Below, in pieces: positions 22,811 through 35,425 of a stretch of DNA of 64,000 nt. The position numbers were made by a program, and so were the translations under genes. Within the stretch, counting starts at the first letter, position 1; each line of letters opens with the position of its first letter. The notes below the pieces were generated by a model, which was not told the origin of the DNA, searched no databases, and worked only from the letters and a program-made list of their open reading frames with translations. Origin of the DNA: Telmatactis stephensoni (lineage: Eukaryota > Cnidaria > Anthozoa > Actiniaria > Isophelliidae). The DNA lies in NCBI GenBank assembly GCA_029948255.1, contig JALIZF010001876.1, forward strand, positions 930,001 through 994,000, written 5' to 3'.

Positions 22811-23659
22811 ATTTTAAAACTTGTCGAGACTTTTATGAGTCTTATTTCATAGCTTGGTACCGAAAAATACAGCTTGGGCTTTTGTGCTTTTAATGTTAAA
22901 CTTCAGAAAGAATTAAAATTAACTCAGTACTTAAGCTTTCTGTTAAGCGTGAAAAATTAACTTAGACGTGGAAAACTTGAATTAAATTAAAGCCAGTATA
23001 TAGCAGTAAACAGTAAAAGCCACAACCCTATTGAGACCTCACTAAACAAGTACTCATCCAACACTCGCAAAATTCTGTTGAAATCTTACGAATCAAGTTT
23101 TTGTTATGACTCATTAGCAATAAGCGATTCCCTCAAGAATTACGCCTATTAATACAGGTTTCAAGAAACCCTTGATTTGCCGCATAATGCAAACTTAATC
23201 AGACTTTAATTGTTGTTACTCACGATTCCGTTAGTTGTCCCCTTAGCCAACTGTATGTGTTGTCCTTATCTTTTTCCTTTTTTTCATATTGTTTATATAT
23301 TGTTAGCTTAGTGGAAGCTTCTGAGTAAAATCAGAAGAAACTTAGTTTATTTGCACTCTGTTCAAAATGTTACAATATTAGAGTTAAAAAGTATTTGTTG
23401 ATGAGCACAGCTACTTCAGATAGCTAACAAAGCTAATGTGGGTAAAGTAGCTAAAATCAAGTAAAATGATATTACATTCTAAGACTGACATGCATTATGC
23501 ATGGATAGTATGTAGTAATTGGATAACAAGACGCTCTAACCTGATATTAAATCTCTGTTTCCACTCAGGCAGCAGTACTTTTTAAAACTTTTCTACCTAT
23601 CTTAGGTTTAAAAAATAACAAAATAAATAGAAAACAAAGATCCTTCAGCCACATGGAGG

Positions 23660-24075
23660 AAATTCCATTCGAACTCTTGTGCATTCAAACTGTACGTGCT
23701 GATGAGCAGTCAGACTCCCTCGTTAACAACCACCCTCACGAAACCCTATTCAAACTCTTAAGCTTCACATAATCAACCAGCTCCCGACAACAACCACAAT
23801 CACGAAAATCAATTTGAACACTTGTGCATTCAAACTGTACACTGATAAGCAATCAGCTTCCCTCACTAACAACCAACTCATGAAACCCTATTCAAACCTT
23901 TATGCTTCACACAATCAATCAGCTCCCAACAATCAGAACCACTGTCATGAAAGTCAGTTTGAACTCTTGTGTATTCAAACTGTACATACTCATAGATTCT
24001 CATAAGCAACCAGCTCCCCTCAACACCCAACCTTATAAAACGATACAAAACTCTATTGAACCCTTGTGCACTCAA
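23660..24075. repeat. Imperfect tandem repeat, unit about 142 bp
   Basis: Units begin at about 23677, 23818 and 23960 with AACTCTTGTGCATTCAAACT or variants, and contain CAACCAGCTCCC and GAAACCCTATTCAAAC blocks. About 2.6 diverged copies are present. Confidence 0.75.
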
Positions 24076-24754
24076 ACTTTGTATTTTAATATTCGTATTG
24101 GTGACTGGAACCGCCTCCCTAAAAGACAATTCGAGTGAAACCGGCCCAGTTTCAACTCACTAGCATAAAAACCGATAGCTCCTACTCCAAGTCTATTTAT
24201 TTAGATATTTGAGTGGAATGTTTTTCCTCTTGACTTTTCGAGTAGTTTCGTTTGTGGTATGTTTTTATTGGATTTGATTTAAGCTAAACAAAAGATGAGA
24301 CGGATGTCACTGGTTGTTTACTAAGATTATTGTTAAGAAATCCATAACGCAGTTTTGCTAATCTAGGGCTACGTTCGCTAAGATGACTCATCAAATTGGA
24401 TTGGCAATTAAAATGATATTATACCCCCCGTAAGTTTGTTTTAGCAAAACAAATTATTTTATCTGTTAGTTATCTTCAATTTGCACTGGCCCCATGTTGC
24501 GACGTCCACAATGGATACGACACGACTTTCATTTAAAAAGATGATTGTAAATTAATTCAGTGAAAACTGATAATATTGAATCTAATATTCATCTATTGAT
24601 CTAAGAAGAAGAAAGCTATTCATCTGTTATTGGCAGCCTTTATGAACATCCACAACTAGGTGTAAGTGGGAAATTTCGTCGACTTTTAAATGAAAAGATT
24701 GAACTCAAATTTTCTCAAAACCAAGATTGGACAGCGTCAGGCAAGACGGATTAG

Positions 24755-24911
24755 CAGTAGCGGATCCAGGATTTTTCCAAGGGGGGTTCCATTTGTTAAA
24801 GCCAGCTGTGTACAACACTCTATTCTTTGGTCGATGTTTGACAAAAAATGGCTAAAAACCTTCAAGGGGGGTTCCGTGGAACCCATGGAACCCCCCCTGG
24901 ATCCGCCACTG
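24755..24911. mobile_element. hAT-type MITE with CAGTGGCGGATCC termini
   Basis: The left end is CAGTAGCGGATCCAGG and the right end CCTGGATCCGCCACTG. ATTAG occurs on both flanks (24750-24754 and 24912-24916). Both ends have internal G-rich/C-rich GGGGGGTTCC blocks. CAGTGGCGGATCC termini are typical of hAT-derived MITEs. The visible duplication is shorter than the usual 8 bp, so mutation or a different boundary is possible. Confidence 0.8.
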
Positions 24912-25203
24912 ATTAGATCAAATCCTTAACTGAACAAGAAGTACACGATTTAGCGCTGATACGCGCTGATTTTCAAGGGCATTAATACACTAGCATTTTT
25001 CTTCGCACACTATATTTAGATGTATAATAAACACGGGGTTCCTTTCTTATTTTAGAATAAAAAGAAAATATTTGACACTTTGGATGAATTTCTCATTACC
25101 CTCAAAGAGTAGTGCTATCACTTTAAATGGTTCAAACGTTTCCATACAGTTTTGTTTTACTATAAACTGACTCACATTCTTTAATTTGAGTTTAGAGCAG
25201 AAT

Positions 25204-25324
25204 TCGTATGAGAGTGAAACGGACTGCGCTGTGCCGTGTTCGTGGCGTGTTGTCTATAGAAACAGTCAAATTTCCTGCCGTAACCGTGCCGTGGCCGTGC
25301 GGTGCCATTTTCACAGTCATACGA
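25204..25324. mobile_element. Short TIR MITE, second copy
   Basis: It starts TCGTATGAGAGTGAAACGG and ends CCATTTTCACAGTCATACGA. Its inner GCCGTG/CACGG motifs match the element at 18172-18281. Confidence 0.65.
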
Positions 25325-25443
25325 AATGTGATGTGAAAACGACCTTGTTGAACAAAGCATTGATAATGTATTCAACCTCGCACTTCCCAAACACTGTTAG
25401 GAATCCAGTAAATTAGCGAACATAAGGTCCCGGGAGGTACTCG

Positions 25444-25715
25444 CTTACAAAAGTGGTAGGGGTGCTCGACGGAGGGTTTTGAAAATGACCCTAAAAGGTA
25501 CGCATAAATTATCGGAGATGACGATTTTTTACCCCTAAAAGGTACGACCACATTGTTAATAAAGAATATTCGTATGTGAGATCGTTTCAACCGTTTCAAT
25601 CTTTATGTGATTTTCGTTATCTTGACCCTAAAAGGTACGCTATGAACCGGAAACCCTAAAAGGTACGTGCGGATCATATTTTCGGTCCGTCGAGCACCCC
25701 TACCACTTTTGTAAG
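25444..25715. mobile_element. MITE with perfect 30-bp terminal inverted repeats
   Basis: The left arm 25444-25473 begins CTTACAAAAGTGGTAGGGGT. The right arm 25686-25715 is its exact reverse complement over 30 bases. Inside, CCCTAAAAGGTACG recurs four times in the same orientation. The right end abuts the tail of the SINE at 25716-26052. Confidence 0.88.
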
Positions 25716-26052
25716 GAAATAAATAAATAAACAAATGAATAAATAAGTATAAATAAATATTTAATTAATTTTTTACAGCAGATCCACGTAGTGGTTATTT
25801 TTCTGCTGGCACTCGCACTCACTACCTCTACATTAAGTACACTTTTTATACATCGCTCGACTCACATGTTGATTTTTGCTGAGGGAGGAAAAACCGGAGA
25901 ACGGAGAACCCGGAGAAAAAGTCCTCGTGGCATGGAAGAGAACAACACATCAAAACAAATTCAATTCACATATGATCCGATGTCCGACCCGAGACTCGAA
26001 CCCGGACCACAGCGGTGAAAGGCCGGCGCTCTCACCACTCGGCCAACCATGC
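25716..26052 (-). mobile_element. tRNA-derived SINE
   Basis: Read on the minus strand, the element starts GGCATGGTTGGCCGAGTGGT. It carries an RNA polymerase III A box (TGGCCGAGTGG, 26035-26045) and B box (GGGTTCGAGTC, 25993-26003), then an unrelated body and an AT-rich ATTT-type tail at 25716-25770. A related copy is at 27190-27500. Confidence 0.85.
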
Positions 26053-26213
26053 CACCATGGTCAATTTTGATGCAACTAGCTATTTTATATACTCCTAAGT
26101 GCGGGAAGTGGTGGGCTCCATCCAATATCTAACATCTACTAGAACTCAGATTGTTTCCATGTGTATAGATGAACGATATTAATAAGTCAACATGTTTCAC
26201 TAGAGCCCAGACT

Positions 26214-26219
26214 TTTATT
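26214..26219 (-). terminator. Candidate polyadenylation signal of gene B
   Basis: AATAAA on the minus strand, about 107 bases beyond the TGA stop codon of B. The surrounding sequence matches the same position in C and E. Confidence 0.6.
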
Positions 26220-27189
26220 TATACTTTTAGTTTTAATTATAAATTATTACACAATATATGTTTTCTCTTTCAGGCCATACAGTCGGGATGAATTAAGCCT
26301 AAAATGAGCAATTCTTTTAACGAAATCACATTACCATCACGTGGGCTAACAAGCTCAACTTGATGGAACCACTTGTTGCAAAGATGTGAACCTTGACAAC
26401 TTTACCCACTGGAGTAGAGGCAGGAGCAGTAAGGTACACAGGGATGTATGCAGTTTTCCCTGGGCGTGCTGATACTGAACTTTTTGTTGAAACGACAACA
26501 TTTGCCGGTGTGGCAGATACGCTGACAGAGAATGTCTTGCTTGATGCACCAGAGTAATCAATAGCGGCACGAAAAGATGACTTGCTTCCTTTCTTGACCG
26601 TCAACAGGCTAGTCATGATCTGAGTACGGATAATTGCCTCTTGTGGCTTGATGTCTTCACGTGACATTCTCTGGAAAGGGTTGCCACTGTGGGTCTTGCC
26701 AGATAAACGAATCTTGAAAGCTTTCGCGGAAGGTAGGTCGAAGGAAGCCATTTCGTCTTTCACGCTCAGGGACCCGCCGACACTGGCACCATGTTCATTG
26801 ACGAGATCGACCTTCAGTGAACTCTTGTCAAGTCGTGAACCATGAGGAACGATAATCTTGACGTTTGCTTTCTCGCCTGAAGAGGAAAACATCAAGCAAA
26901 ATAATTTGCAAAATGATATAACAAATTTAATAAAAATAGAGTTACTACCCCTACTCATAAAAAGCATATATTCATAAAGCTTCCCTGACTAAGTACCGAG
27001 TGGTATATTTCAGTATTTGACAACTTACCGATAAGAGGGTTGGAAACGGGAACAACCATTTTGGATGGGTTGAGAGTCCTGACGAACATTTGGTCGAACT
27101 CGATGTTGGATATGGCACTGGCCTTGATCTAAAAGAAGGCAATGACCCTTTTAAAATATCGCGAAAAAAATGCCTCGCGAATTATTGTT

Positions 27190-27500
27190 AATGAATGAAT
27201 GAATGAATGAACGAACAAATGAATGAATGAATAGTAAATTGACACCCCCGTAAGGGTACTTTTCAGTGAAAAAATACTCCACACTCACTACATTCGATAC
27301 ACTAGTACACCACTCAACTCACGTGTTGATTTTTGTTGGGACGTAGGAAAAAACGGAGAATCCGAGAATCCACTTTCGTGGCAAGAGAGGGAACAACACA
27401 TCGAACAAACTCAATTTACGAATGACCCGAGCCGGGAATCCAGCCGGACCACTGCGGTGAAAGGTGAGCGATGAATCGCTACGACAACCCTGCCACCCGA
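27190..27500 (-). mobile_element. Second, degraded tRNA-derived SINE in gene B intron
   Basis: The body matches the SINE at 25716-26052: CTCACGTGTTGATTTTTGTT, GGGAACAACACATCGAACAA and a decayed tRNA-like head (CCGGACCACTGCGGTGAAAGG). It ends in a TGAA repeat tail at 27190-27232. It lies between exons 27029-27128 and 27595-28295. Confidence 0.75.
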
Positions 27501-28626
27501 CAGTCTTGTAAAAATCGCGAAATTAGAAGTTTTAAAACTGAAACTTCTTGTTGTTTCTAACGTTCTGACAGAATATCTGTTGTAAGTTCTTTACCTGATA
27601 AGAGAATCCACGAACATTAGAAGGTACTGAGAGTCTCCACATTCCCTTGGATGGGCCTTCAATGATCCATAATTTTCCTTTATTCATGTTCAGTTTGTGA
27701 GCCACATTTTTACCACTACCATCAACTACGTTGACCCCGGCGTAATTGGATGTTGCTGAGATTGAAATGATGAGCTTTGAGACACTCTCGTCAACAGGGA
27801 AACTAACATCAGATGAAGCTCGCTTCCACAAGTTGAAAAGATCTCTGCGACGACGTCCACTGCCACTGCCACCAGATGAAATGATGGTAGATCCATCAAT
27901 ATCTGCTTTCACCAAGACATCTGCACTACCAATATCTGAGGCACTGCCAAAGAATAGACTCAAACCACCAGTATCTTCCATGATGGCTTTGTAGTCAGCA
28001 TTATTTCCAGGATTTTGACATCCTTTTGTGCTGAAGAAAAAGTTGACTGGCATCATATAGTCCAAAGCGTATCCAATGGCATTGTCCCTGTTGTATTCTC
28101 CTTTGGTCTTTGGTGGAGCATCGGTGAACACGTACATGGGAGAGCCTGGTAGTGGTTCTCCAACCTTGATAGCATCAATGATTCCATTGAAGGTCAGTTC
28201 TGGGCAATCACCTCCACCGCGAGCGCGAAGAGCGTTGATGGCAGCTGCGAAGCTGGCGCGATTTGCATAGTTGAATTTTTGGACAGGTCCAGAACCTATA
28301 TAAAAAACAAAACAATTGATGTAACAAGACATTGATGTAACGCCTCGAAAATATAATAGTGTCACTTTTAGTAGAGCCTACTGATACGTATACATACCTG
28401 GATCGTTATAAGGGGAAAGAATGTAGTCCACTTTGCCTTTCCTTTTGTAATTAGCAATAGCGTTTGCAATAGCCTTAGCTTGGGGAATCTCCTGGCCCAT
28501 ACTTCCAGTTGTATCAACAGTGAACACAAGTGAGACATCACCATCAACAGCCAGGAAATCCTGATAATCCAAAACGTTGCATTAAGACTTACTCAAAAGT
28601 ATGTTCACGATTGTCAGCAAGCTTAC

Positions 28627-28841
28627 CTTGAATTTATCATCTCCCAGTGCATCCTTGATTTATTTGATAATCTTGTCACCAGTTCCATGACAAGTCTTCT
28701 TGTTTTGCAGGATTAATCCCATCATGGTTCGTGCATAAGGTAGTGTCCCTTGATGAATCCATTCGCTTCTTTATTCTGCTCATCAATCTCATTCTTGATC
28801 AACTTTGACATTCTTTGGAATACCTTTTGCAGCTCCCATAC
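28627..28841 (-). pseudogene. Disrupted helical-domain exon of gene B
   Basis: Compared with 11593-11801 in A, this exon keeps the MGAAKGIPK start and DKFK end, and both splice sites. However, it gains bases near 28770-28800 and 28692, loses a T in the run near 28703-28706, and has TAA in place of CAA near 28659-28661. The damage is limited to this exon. Confidence 0.75.
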
Positions 28842-31778
28842 CTTCATTATGCAAAAATGTTACTTATTACATGAATGGAACTGTCACTCACTCAGAAAAA
28901 TATTGGATATGTGTTTCTATGTTATCGGCCTCTGGGATCGGATTTTTTCCGAGCAAGTTTCACATTCGCTAAAATACATACACGTCTAATATTATGATCA
29001 ATTGTTTTGTCACGAAAGGGAATATTTTGGGTGTCTTGCTAAATGTTGCTACAATAGATCTTACTTTTGACAACTTGGAAAAGTGCTCCAATAAGGTGGT
29101 TGTTAACCTCTACGCTTCCTTTAGGCAGAGCATCCAATACATACTGAACAATGTCATCAATACTGCATGGTTCTGTGAAACGAACACAAAACGGTTTTGT
29201 TGTAACCGTCATTAACATCATTCAATAAGTGAGCAATAAATTAAGGCTCAATTGCATCGTCACATTCTTACTTGGTTTACATTTCTCCGTGTTACACGCT
29301 TTCGCTTCCTCGGCATCTCCAACACAGTTCTTGCCACCATTAGCTGGTTTGGGGTTGGTACAAGTACGAGTTCGCTTTTGTGTTCCACCACCGCATTCCT
29401 TGGAGCATTTTGACCATGCAGAGTATGCACTCCACCCACCATCAACTGAGAAAACAACAATGACACTCCAGGTCGAATTGTTTTTCAAGGTACGAATATG
29501 TGTATACGAAGCTAAGAATAGCAACTGCAGTAGCAACAACAACATAGAAACAAGAAACAATGGAAATCAGACCTGGACATGGGCTTTGGTTACATGGGCG
29601 AGTCTCTTCAGCTGCTCCAGCACAATCCTTTCCACCATGAGCTGGCTTGGGTTTGGTACAAGTACGAGTTCGCTTTTGTGTTCCACCACCACATTTCTTG
29701 CTGCAGCTGGACCATGCAGAGAACTCGGTCCATCCACCATCAACTAAGGCAAAGTAGTCAAACGAACAAATATAATCAGCACTAAGATATTCCTTACAAG
29801 AATTGTCTGAAAATGTGTGAATTCGGAAGATAAAAGGCTCTTTAAAAATCTTGTTGGCAAACCTTTGCAGCTATTAGTGTTGCACTTTTTCGTTTCTACT
29901 GCATCACCAACACAATTCTTGCCGCCATGAGCTGGTTTGGGTTTGGTACAAGTACGAGTTCGCTTTTGTGTTCCACCACCGCATCTTTTACTGCAGGTTG
30001 ACCACATAGAAAATTCCGTCCATCCACCATCAACTGGACAAGAAGTAAATGACAAGAGAGAAATGACAATTGTAATGTATTATATGTCATTGTATTGTTT
30101 TTGTATGGCGAAGTTAATAAATTGTAAATTATAAATTGAAGTGTTGTTGTGATGAAGTAAGATAGAACGCAACTGAAAGAAGATCAGAAATGTCGAAGAA
30201 CCAGATTAGGAGATAAGGAACCTTGAAAAAGAAACAATTCCTCAAAAATCTTTTAAAGTCACTTTGAAAACCATAGATCCATTTGAAAGACGTTTAACCC
30301 ACCTGGACAAGGCTTCTTGGCTGGGCAAGTTTCCTTGTCTGAGACTTGTAACTTTTTGTTGAACGCAGGACATCCTGGGCGAGTGTCTTTTACCAAGCGG
30401 AGCTTGAACTTCTTACCTTCGCCGCATTCTTTGTACTCACATTCGGTATATTCTAGACAAAATGTAATACACATATTAATGCCATTAACACACTCTTTAA
30501 CAATATTCAATGGTTAAGAAGACCATATGCAGTCAGTAGACATGTTTTTGCTTTTATGGTCCTTAGCATTAAAAGAAAATTAAAGACGCTGATCAAATTA
30601 GATAATTTAATCTCACCGCTTTTTAAGTGGTACATGAAGTTGGACCAGTGAGTTCCAACACCATAGTCACCATTAACTTTGCAGTTGTCTTTGCAGCCAT
30701 GTTTGTCATAGGTTTTGTAAGCCTCGTTAGATCCCCAGCACTCACTCCAGTACTGGAGACCAAAGTAAGTGTAGCCATGTTTTTCTGCTTCTACACGGCA
30801 CAGCTCGAACATTTTTTTGTAGTCACTTGTGTATTGGACAGTCTTAAAATAATGAGGCATGGCTCGATCTCTGGTATCTGCGTAGCATCCAAGAGATTCC
30901 CACTCTGTTGACAGGTAAATCAGTTCTATTACTAGTTTTGTCGTTTTTGTTTATGCCGTAATTTTTAAACGGTGCATGAAGGAGTATCTCAGTATCGTAG
31001 ACATTTCAGTTTAGCGTTGCAATCAATTTTATTGTCAGTAGTCCAAAGAATAACAATGAAATTAAGGGAATACAAAGAACAGGAACACTACAAAAGACGT
31101 TGTTGCTCGGTGTGACCGTTCTAGAATCCTTGTTTCTTCTCAAACCTATGTCAATATCCATATTCATGAAGGATCATAAATTCTGCGAACTAGTTTAAAA
31201 CGGGTGTAGACATGTATATATAACATAATACTCCAAGCTTATTTTGGAGCAAATATAAATCTGGTCGAATCAAGTAAGTTGTAGTGTTCCTATTCATGCA
31301 GAATACGAAATTATTTTTTTTAAAGCAGCTCTCAAAAATAAAATACGCAAAAAAAATGCAAAGAAATATGTTGTACTTCTGTAAAGTCATTATCTTTCAG
31401 TTAACGATCAACTAAGGAGGGTTTCTAGTGGTTTCCAAGTTGACCAAATAAGTTCAGCGTGTCAGCTTAACTTAATTTACTTTGTTTGCTTAGTTTATCT
31501 TTTGAATATCTCTTGTTTACTTTAGATATCTTGCCATCCTATTGGTTAATCTAAATTTATGCGTTAGGTATCGGCATATTTTCCGTTACTTTGCAATTTT
31601 ACGGCATATGCTTGAGGATGATGAGTAACATTGAAAAATAGTTTCATCTTTTGTGATCTTCGAAATATTCAAACCTTTTAGAATGAGAAGTACTAGTAAT
31701 TGTAAATCACTTACCTGCAGCTCTAGCGCCACCAATGGCCATTAAAACAAACAAAAGAGTCAACATCTTTTCACTTCC

Positions 31779-32776
31779 CTGTCAATAATAATTGCGACCA
31801 TTAAAAGGTATTTAATCCGTACACGTATATTATTATCCATTACAGAAGTAATTTATTCTTACTAGGTTAGCTTTATAATCAACAAGTTTCAAAGCAGCAA
31901 CAACAACCGAGGAACAAACATAAAATCAATTGAAAAACAAAACTTTTTAACTTAAATTGTGATAAACACTAAGGTTATGTCATGAATCAGTATAGAATAT
32001 CCATGGTGTAACTTGAACTGACGCCATGTCGACCATTAAACAAGTAAATCGATAAAAGGGAGGGCAACAGGTTTGTCAGCAACGCTGTTATGTTACCCTC
32101 ATTTAAATACATAAATAAATACTAAAGTTATTATAAAAGTCGGAACAAGAAAGCTCACGAATTGAATATTTTTTTTAAACCCAATAATTTTCTTTCTTTC
32201 TTTTGAGCGTAAATAAATAAGTTTTACAATTAAAGATTGTTGGAAAAAAAACAAAGGGTACGGGCCTTGTGAGTAGTTAGACTTATCGAGTTGATGACCC
32301 TAACACTAATCGAGCAAATGGCGTTTCGATTTTTGACAAAAAGACTAAGAAAGGAAAGCGTAACATGAAAGACGTATCCCCTAAAACTCATTTCGATTCA
32401 AATGTGCACATTGGATTAACACTTTCATCCAATTCAACTTTTATTAATCAAAACCCCTCACAAATAACTTAAACTTTCTGAAAGTAGTTTAGCTTTGTAT
32501 AACAGTTATTCTTCAGATGAGTAGTTTTTGTTGCCCAATGATTGAGCGTTGTTTTCCCTTATAACAGTGGTACAGTTTGTAGTCTTTTAAGGTTGTGATT
32601 TTTTTCAAGGAGTTAATGTACCATACTGCTCAGTAGTATAATAACTAGGCTGGCAGATTTTATACTCGTTAATCTAGTAGTTGAAATTAACCAATGCCAG
32701 TTCTACAGATTGTTCAACAGAGTAAATATAACTATCATTATTATTACATTATATCTCTGTAATATGCTTGCCTTAC
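31779..32776. other. 5'-UTR intron of gene B
   Basis: This runs from the acceptor upstream of the signal-peptide exon to the donor at 32776. It contains no supportable gene or element. Confidence 0.5.
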
Positions 32777-32849
32777 CTCAGGTCAGTAGCCTTTACTCGG
32801 GAAATAATTTCTCTTTGTGTTTTGTTAGTGGAGTTGGTCTTTATTTATA
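32777..32849 (-). promoter_or_regulatory. Gene B core promoter and 5'-UTR exon
   Basis: TATAAATA on the minus strand at 32842-32849. The short exon ends at 32777, where TGACCTGAG precedes donor GTAAGG. Sequence from TATA to donor is closely similar to C (43363-43433). Confidence 0.72.
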
Positions 32850-33229
32850 TCATCATCTGAAAACTAATAACGAGAGGCTTTGATTGACAAGTACATAACA
32901 AACTGTTAACATTTCATTTGTATATTTTTTTTATTAAAATACGTTTTATTACCATTGAATAAAAGAGCAATTTTCGGGTCAGCTCACGCTATTATGATTA
33001 TAATTTTGTTTGAAAGAAGTCTTACCAATCATCTAATTTGGAGCAATTTTTAACACTTGCGTTAGTAGACCTTAGTAATTGCGGTAACACTTTCCAATTC
33101 AGGATAGATCGGCAATAACCTAAATGGTTATCAGGAAATTATTATTGGAGGTACATTCAGTAGTAGGCAACAATAGCTCAATTGATTTTGATTTGCCTGT
33201 TTACTTATGGTGCTTATTTGTAATTATTC

Positions 33230-33720
33230 TGAATTCCTGAAGAACGGATTGGTTGTTTGGCAATACCATGCCAGCACGACTCACAGCCAGCTAATTAATC
33301 CACAGGCCCATTTCATTTCTAACAACTTTTAAGTTAAAAGTTAAAAGTTCCACAAACAAGAACTTCATTCTACTGTTTATTCCAGATATTACATAACGTT
33401 TTTAGTGTCCATTTGTGAACGGGGATGCTATTTATTTATTTTCATGCTATTTCATAACCTTTTTAAGACCACCTTTAATTTTGAGCAGGAGGACCCAACA
33501 TTTTTGGCACAGCTGCCGACATTATCCGTATCGTGTGGACAGAAACCCGATTTACATGACAGCTATTTCTATGGCTTGGCATCCCGAAATCTTGGCACGT
33601 GGACCGATTATTATACGGCACCCTATCTCTATCAGTCCAACAAATTTTCTATTACCAACAATGATAGTTACGGTTACCACTAGATGCCAAATTGATGGGC
33701 TTGCGTGCCCAGAACCTTAA
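33230..33720. repeat. Duplicated upstream flank shared with gene C
   Basis: Blocks such as GAATTCCTGA(A/G)GAACGG, TTTTTAGTGT(C/T)CATT, TTGGCACGTGG and CAACAAATTTTCT occur in the same order at 43796-44540. The B-to-C duplication therefore carried about 0.9 kb of sequence upstream of the promoter. The short open frames here differ between copies, so it is probably not coding. Confidence 0.65.
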
Positions 33721-35300
33721 AAAGTTAGCGTATTGTAAGCACTGCTTGTAAGTCGGGCTTGAACAGTTTGCCAGATAGGGGTACCGAAACCAAAATTATT
33801 GTCATGATTTAGGGATGCTGTGTTTTATAAAGATTAGTAATAAGGTGGGTAAGGATTAGGCAATCCTCTGTTGTCTTGCGTTGGTTCATAATGAAAATAT
33901 AGATAACTTGTTTGTAAAATAAAATGTGCAAAAGCTCAAAAGTTAGTTTTGCGTTAAAAGATTTCATGATCATCCATGAACCAATAGAAAGCGTTCACAG
34001 TGAGACGCTTGAAATTAACCCCGCGTGTTTTATACATACGATTTTTTAGACTAAAACCCAGGAATTTTATCACTAAAATGACGTTCTGATAATGAAAAAT
34101 GAGAAATATATATGCCACTATTGGAAGTTTAATGTGTAAAATCTTAATTTTTCAATCATCCAATTAGATGAATGGTTTAAGCAATAATTAGAACCCTTTT
34201 GATTCCTTGCCAAAGAATTTCTCAAATGCTCAATATCCCAAGGCCTATTAAGGGTGTACTGACATATCGTTGCTGTGCAACGGTTGCTATGCAAAATGAG
34301 GTCTTGTTTTGGCCCGCAAAATTGAATAGGTGTACGCGCGCGCGGTTTTGTCTTCTGGTAGAGCGACACACATCTGACAAAAAGGACTAGTTTTCGTTCT
34401 TAAAGTTTTCATCTTTTATTTTAATGCGCATGCGCGGGACACTTTTCTTCCGGTTTCTTTAAAAAGCTATAATCTTCAGCGGTTTTCGTCAAAGCTAAGT
34501 GTTTCTTCAATATTCATCTTATTTACAGCCTTTTCCTCAAAGCCAAGCATGGGATTTACGAAAAGTTAAGAAATACGGAAGATATTAACAATCTATCAAT
34601 TTCGACATTCAAAAATTTATATTAAATTTATTTGGAGACCATTCTTAAAACGCATGCTTGGTATTATGCACCTTGATCTGAAGATTTATTAAGAGTGTTT
34701 AAAATTCTGCAGTATACATTGCTAAAGAAAATGTCACAAAATGTTAACCTCTCCTCAAGGAAGACAAACTATAAAATGTAAAAGCGATTTTACTATTTAG
34801 AGGCATTTTAATTAGAGGCATTTTCAAGTTTCCCTAATTAAAAACGGACAATTTTTATATGTCAATACGGCTTTAAGCGAAATTGACAGTTCTCTCTGGA
34901 TGTAATGCAATGTTTGTATGTTTTGGATAATTCGCATTCGTATATTTATAGAAAACATCGGTCTAAGTATGACTAGAATCAGGTTATTGTCATTTCTTTT
35001 TGAGTGAGCCCGGTTCATATAATCAGGCCCATAGAATTTACCAATTGATGTAAAGACCCTTGTACACATGCAAATTTTCTGTGACAAATTTTATTTTACA
35101 AATATATATTTTTTGTTTGGTGTGGATGGGAATATTTAACCATTGTATATATGCTCGTCAAGACGGGGAAAATCCATTTGTCATTTTCTCATAAAAGATA
35201 TGTTTGTGTTGAAGGGCATTAAGTATAGAGTTTTGCGTGTGTATCTGTTCAGACATAAATTGTTCTAAATATCAAGTAAAACACAGAAAGACATTTGTTT
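33721..35300. other. Intergenic region between B and C, no gene seen
   Basis: AT-rich sequence with only short frames lacking recognisable domains. No TIR pair could be defined with confidence. Confidence 0.5.
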
Positions 35301-35316
35301 CATGAGGGATCAGTCT

Positions 35317-35322
35317 TTTATT
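35317..35322 (-). terminator. Candidate polyadenylation signal of gene C
   Basis: AATAAA on the minus strand, about 104 bases after the TGA stop, in a context shared with B and E. Confidence 0.6.
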
Positions 35323-35425
35323 TATAACTTTAGTCTTAAGTATGATTTATCACAAAGCAGAGTTCTTCTCTTTCAGGCATACGGCGAGGATCAATAACCT
35401 AAAAAGAGCAATTCTTGGAACGACA

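Larger units (their letters stand above)
26326..31766 (-). pseudogene. Gene B: WSC / TSP1 x3 / VWA / GBD / Ig-like paralog with one disrupted exon
   Basis: Exons: 31715-31766 (signal peptide [17 protein letters not shown]), 30617-30904 (WSC-like), 30303-30452 (TSP1-like), 29863-30033, 29573-29743 and 29272-29445 (TSP1), 29065-29172, 28627-28841 (damaged), 28398-28560 and 27595-28295 (VWA, RRRR at 27844-27855, GBD-like), 27029-27128, 26326-26876 (Ig-like, ends VMVM, TGA). All exons except 28627-28841 are open with correct phases. That exon is 215 bp instead of 209. It has several small indels and a CAA-to-TAA stop in the [13 protein letters not shown] segment. Skipping it would break the frame (phase 1 into phase 0). 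The rest is well conserved, so the loss is recent or the exon is misassembled. The intact design would be 945 residues. Confidence 0.75.

Noticed and set aside
25985..26052. Functional tRNA gene
   Set aside because: A and B boxes are present, but the segment is followed by a SINE body and tail, and a second degraded copy lies nearby.
29229..29747. 172-codon plus-strand frame across 29229-29747 and similar frames opposite other TSP1 exons
   Set aside because: These are antisense shadows of TSP1 exons.
33405..33720. Overlapping plus-strand frames upstream of gene B
   Set aside because: The homologous stretch upstream of C does not keep the same frame or residues, so DNA-level duplication explains the similarity.
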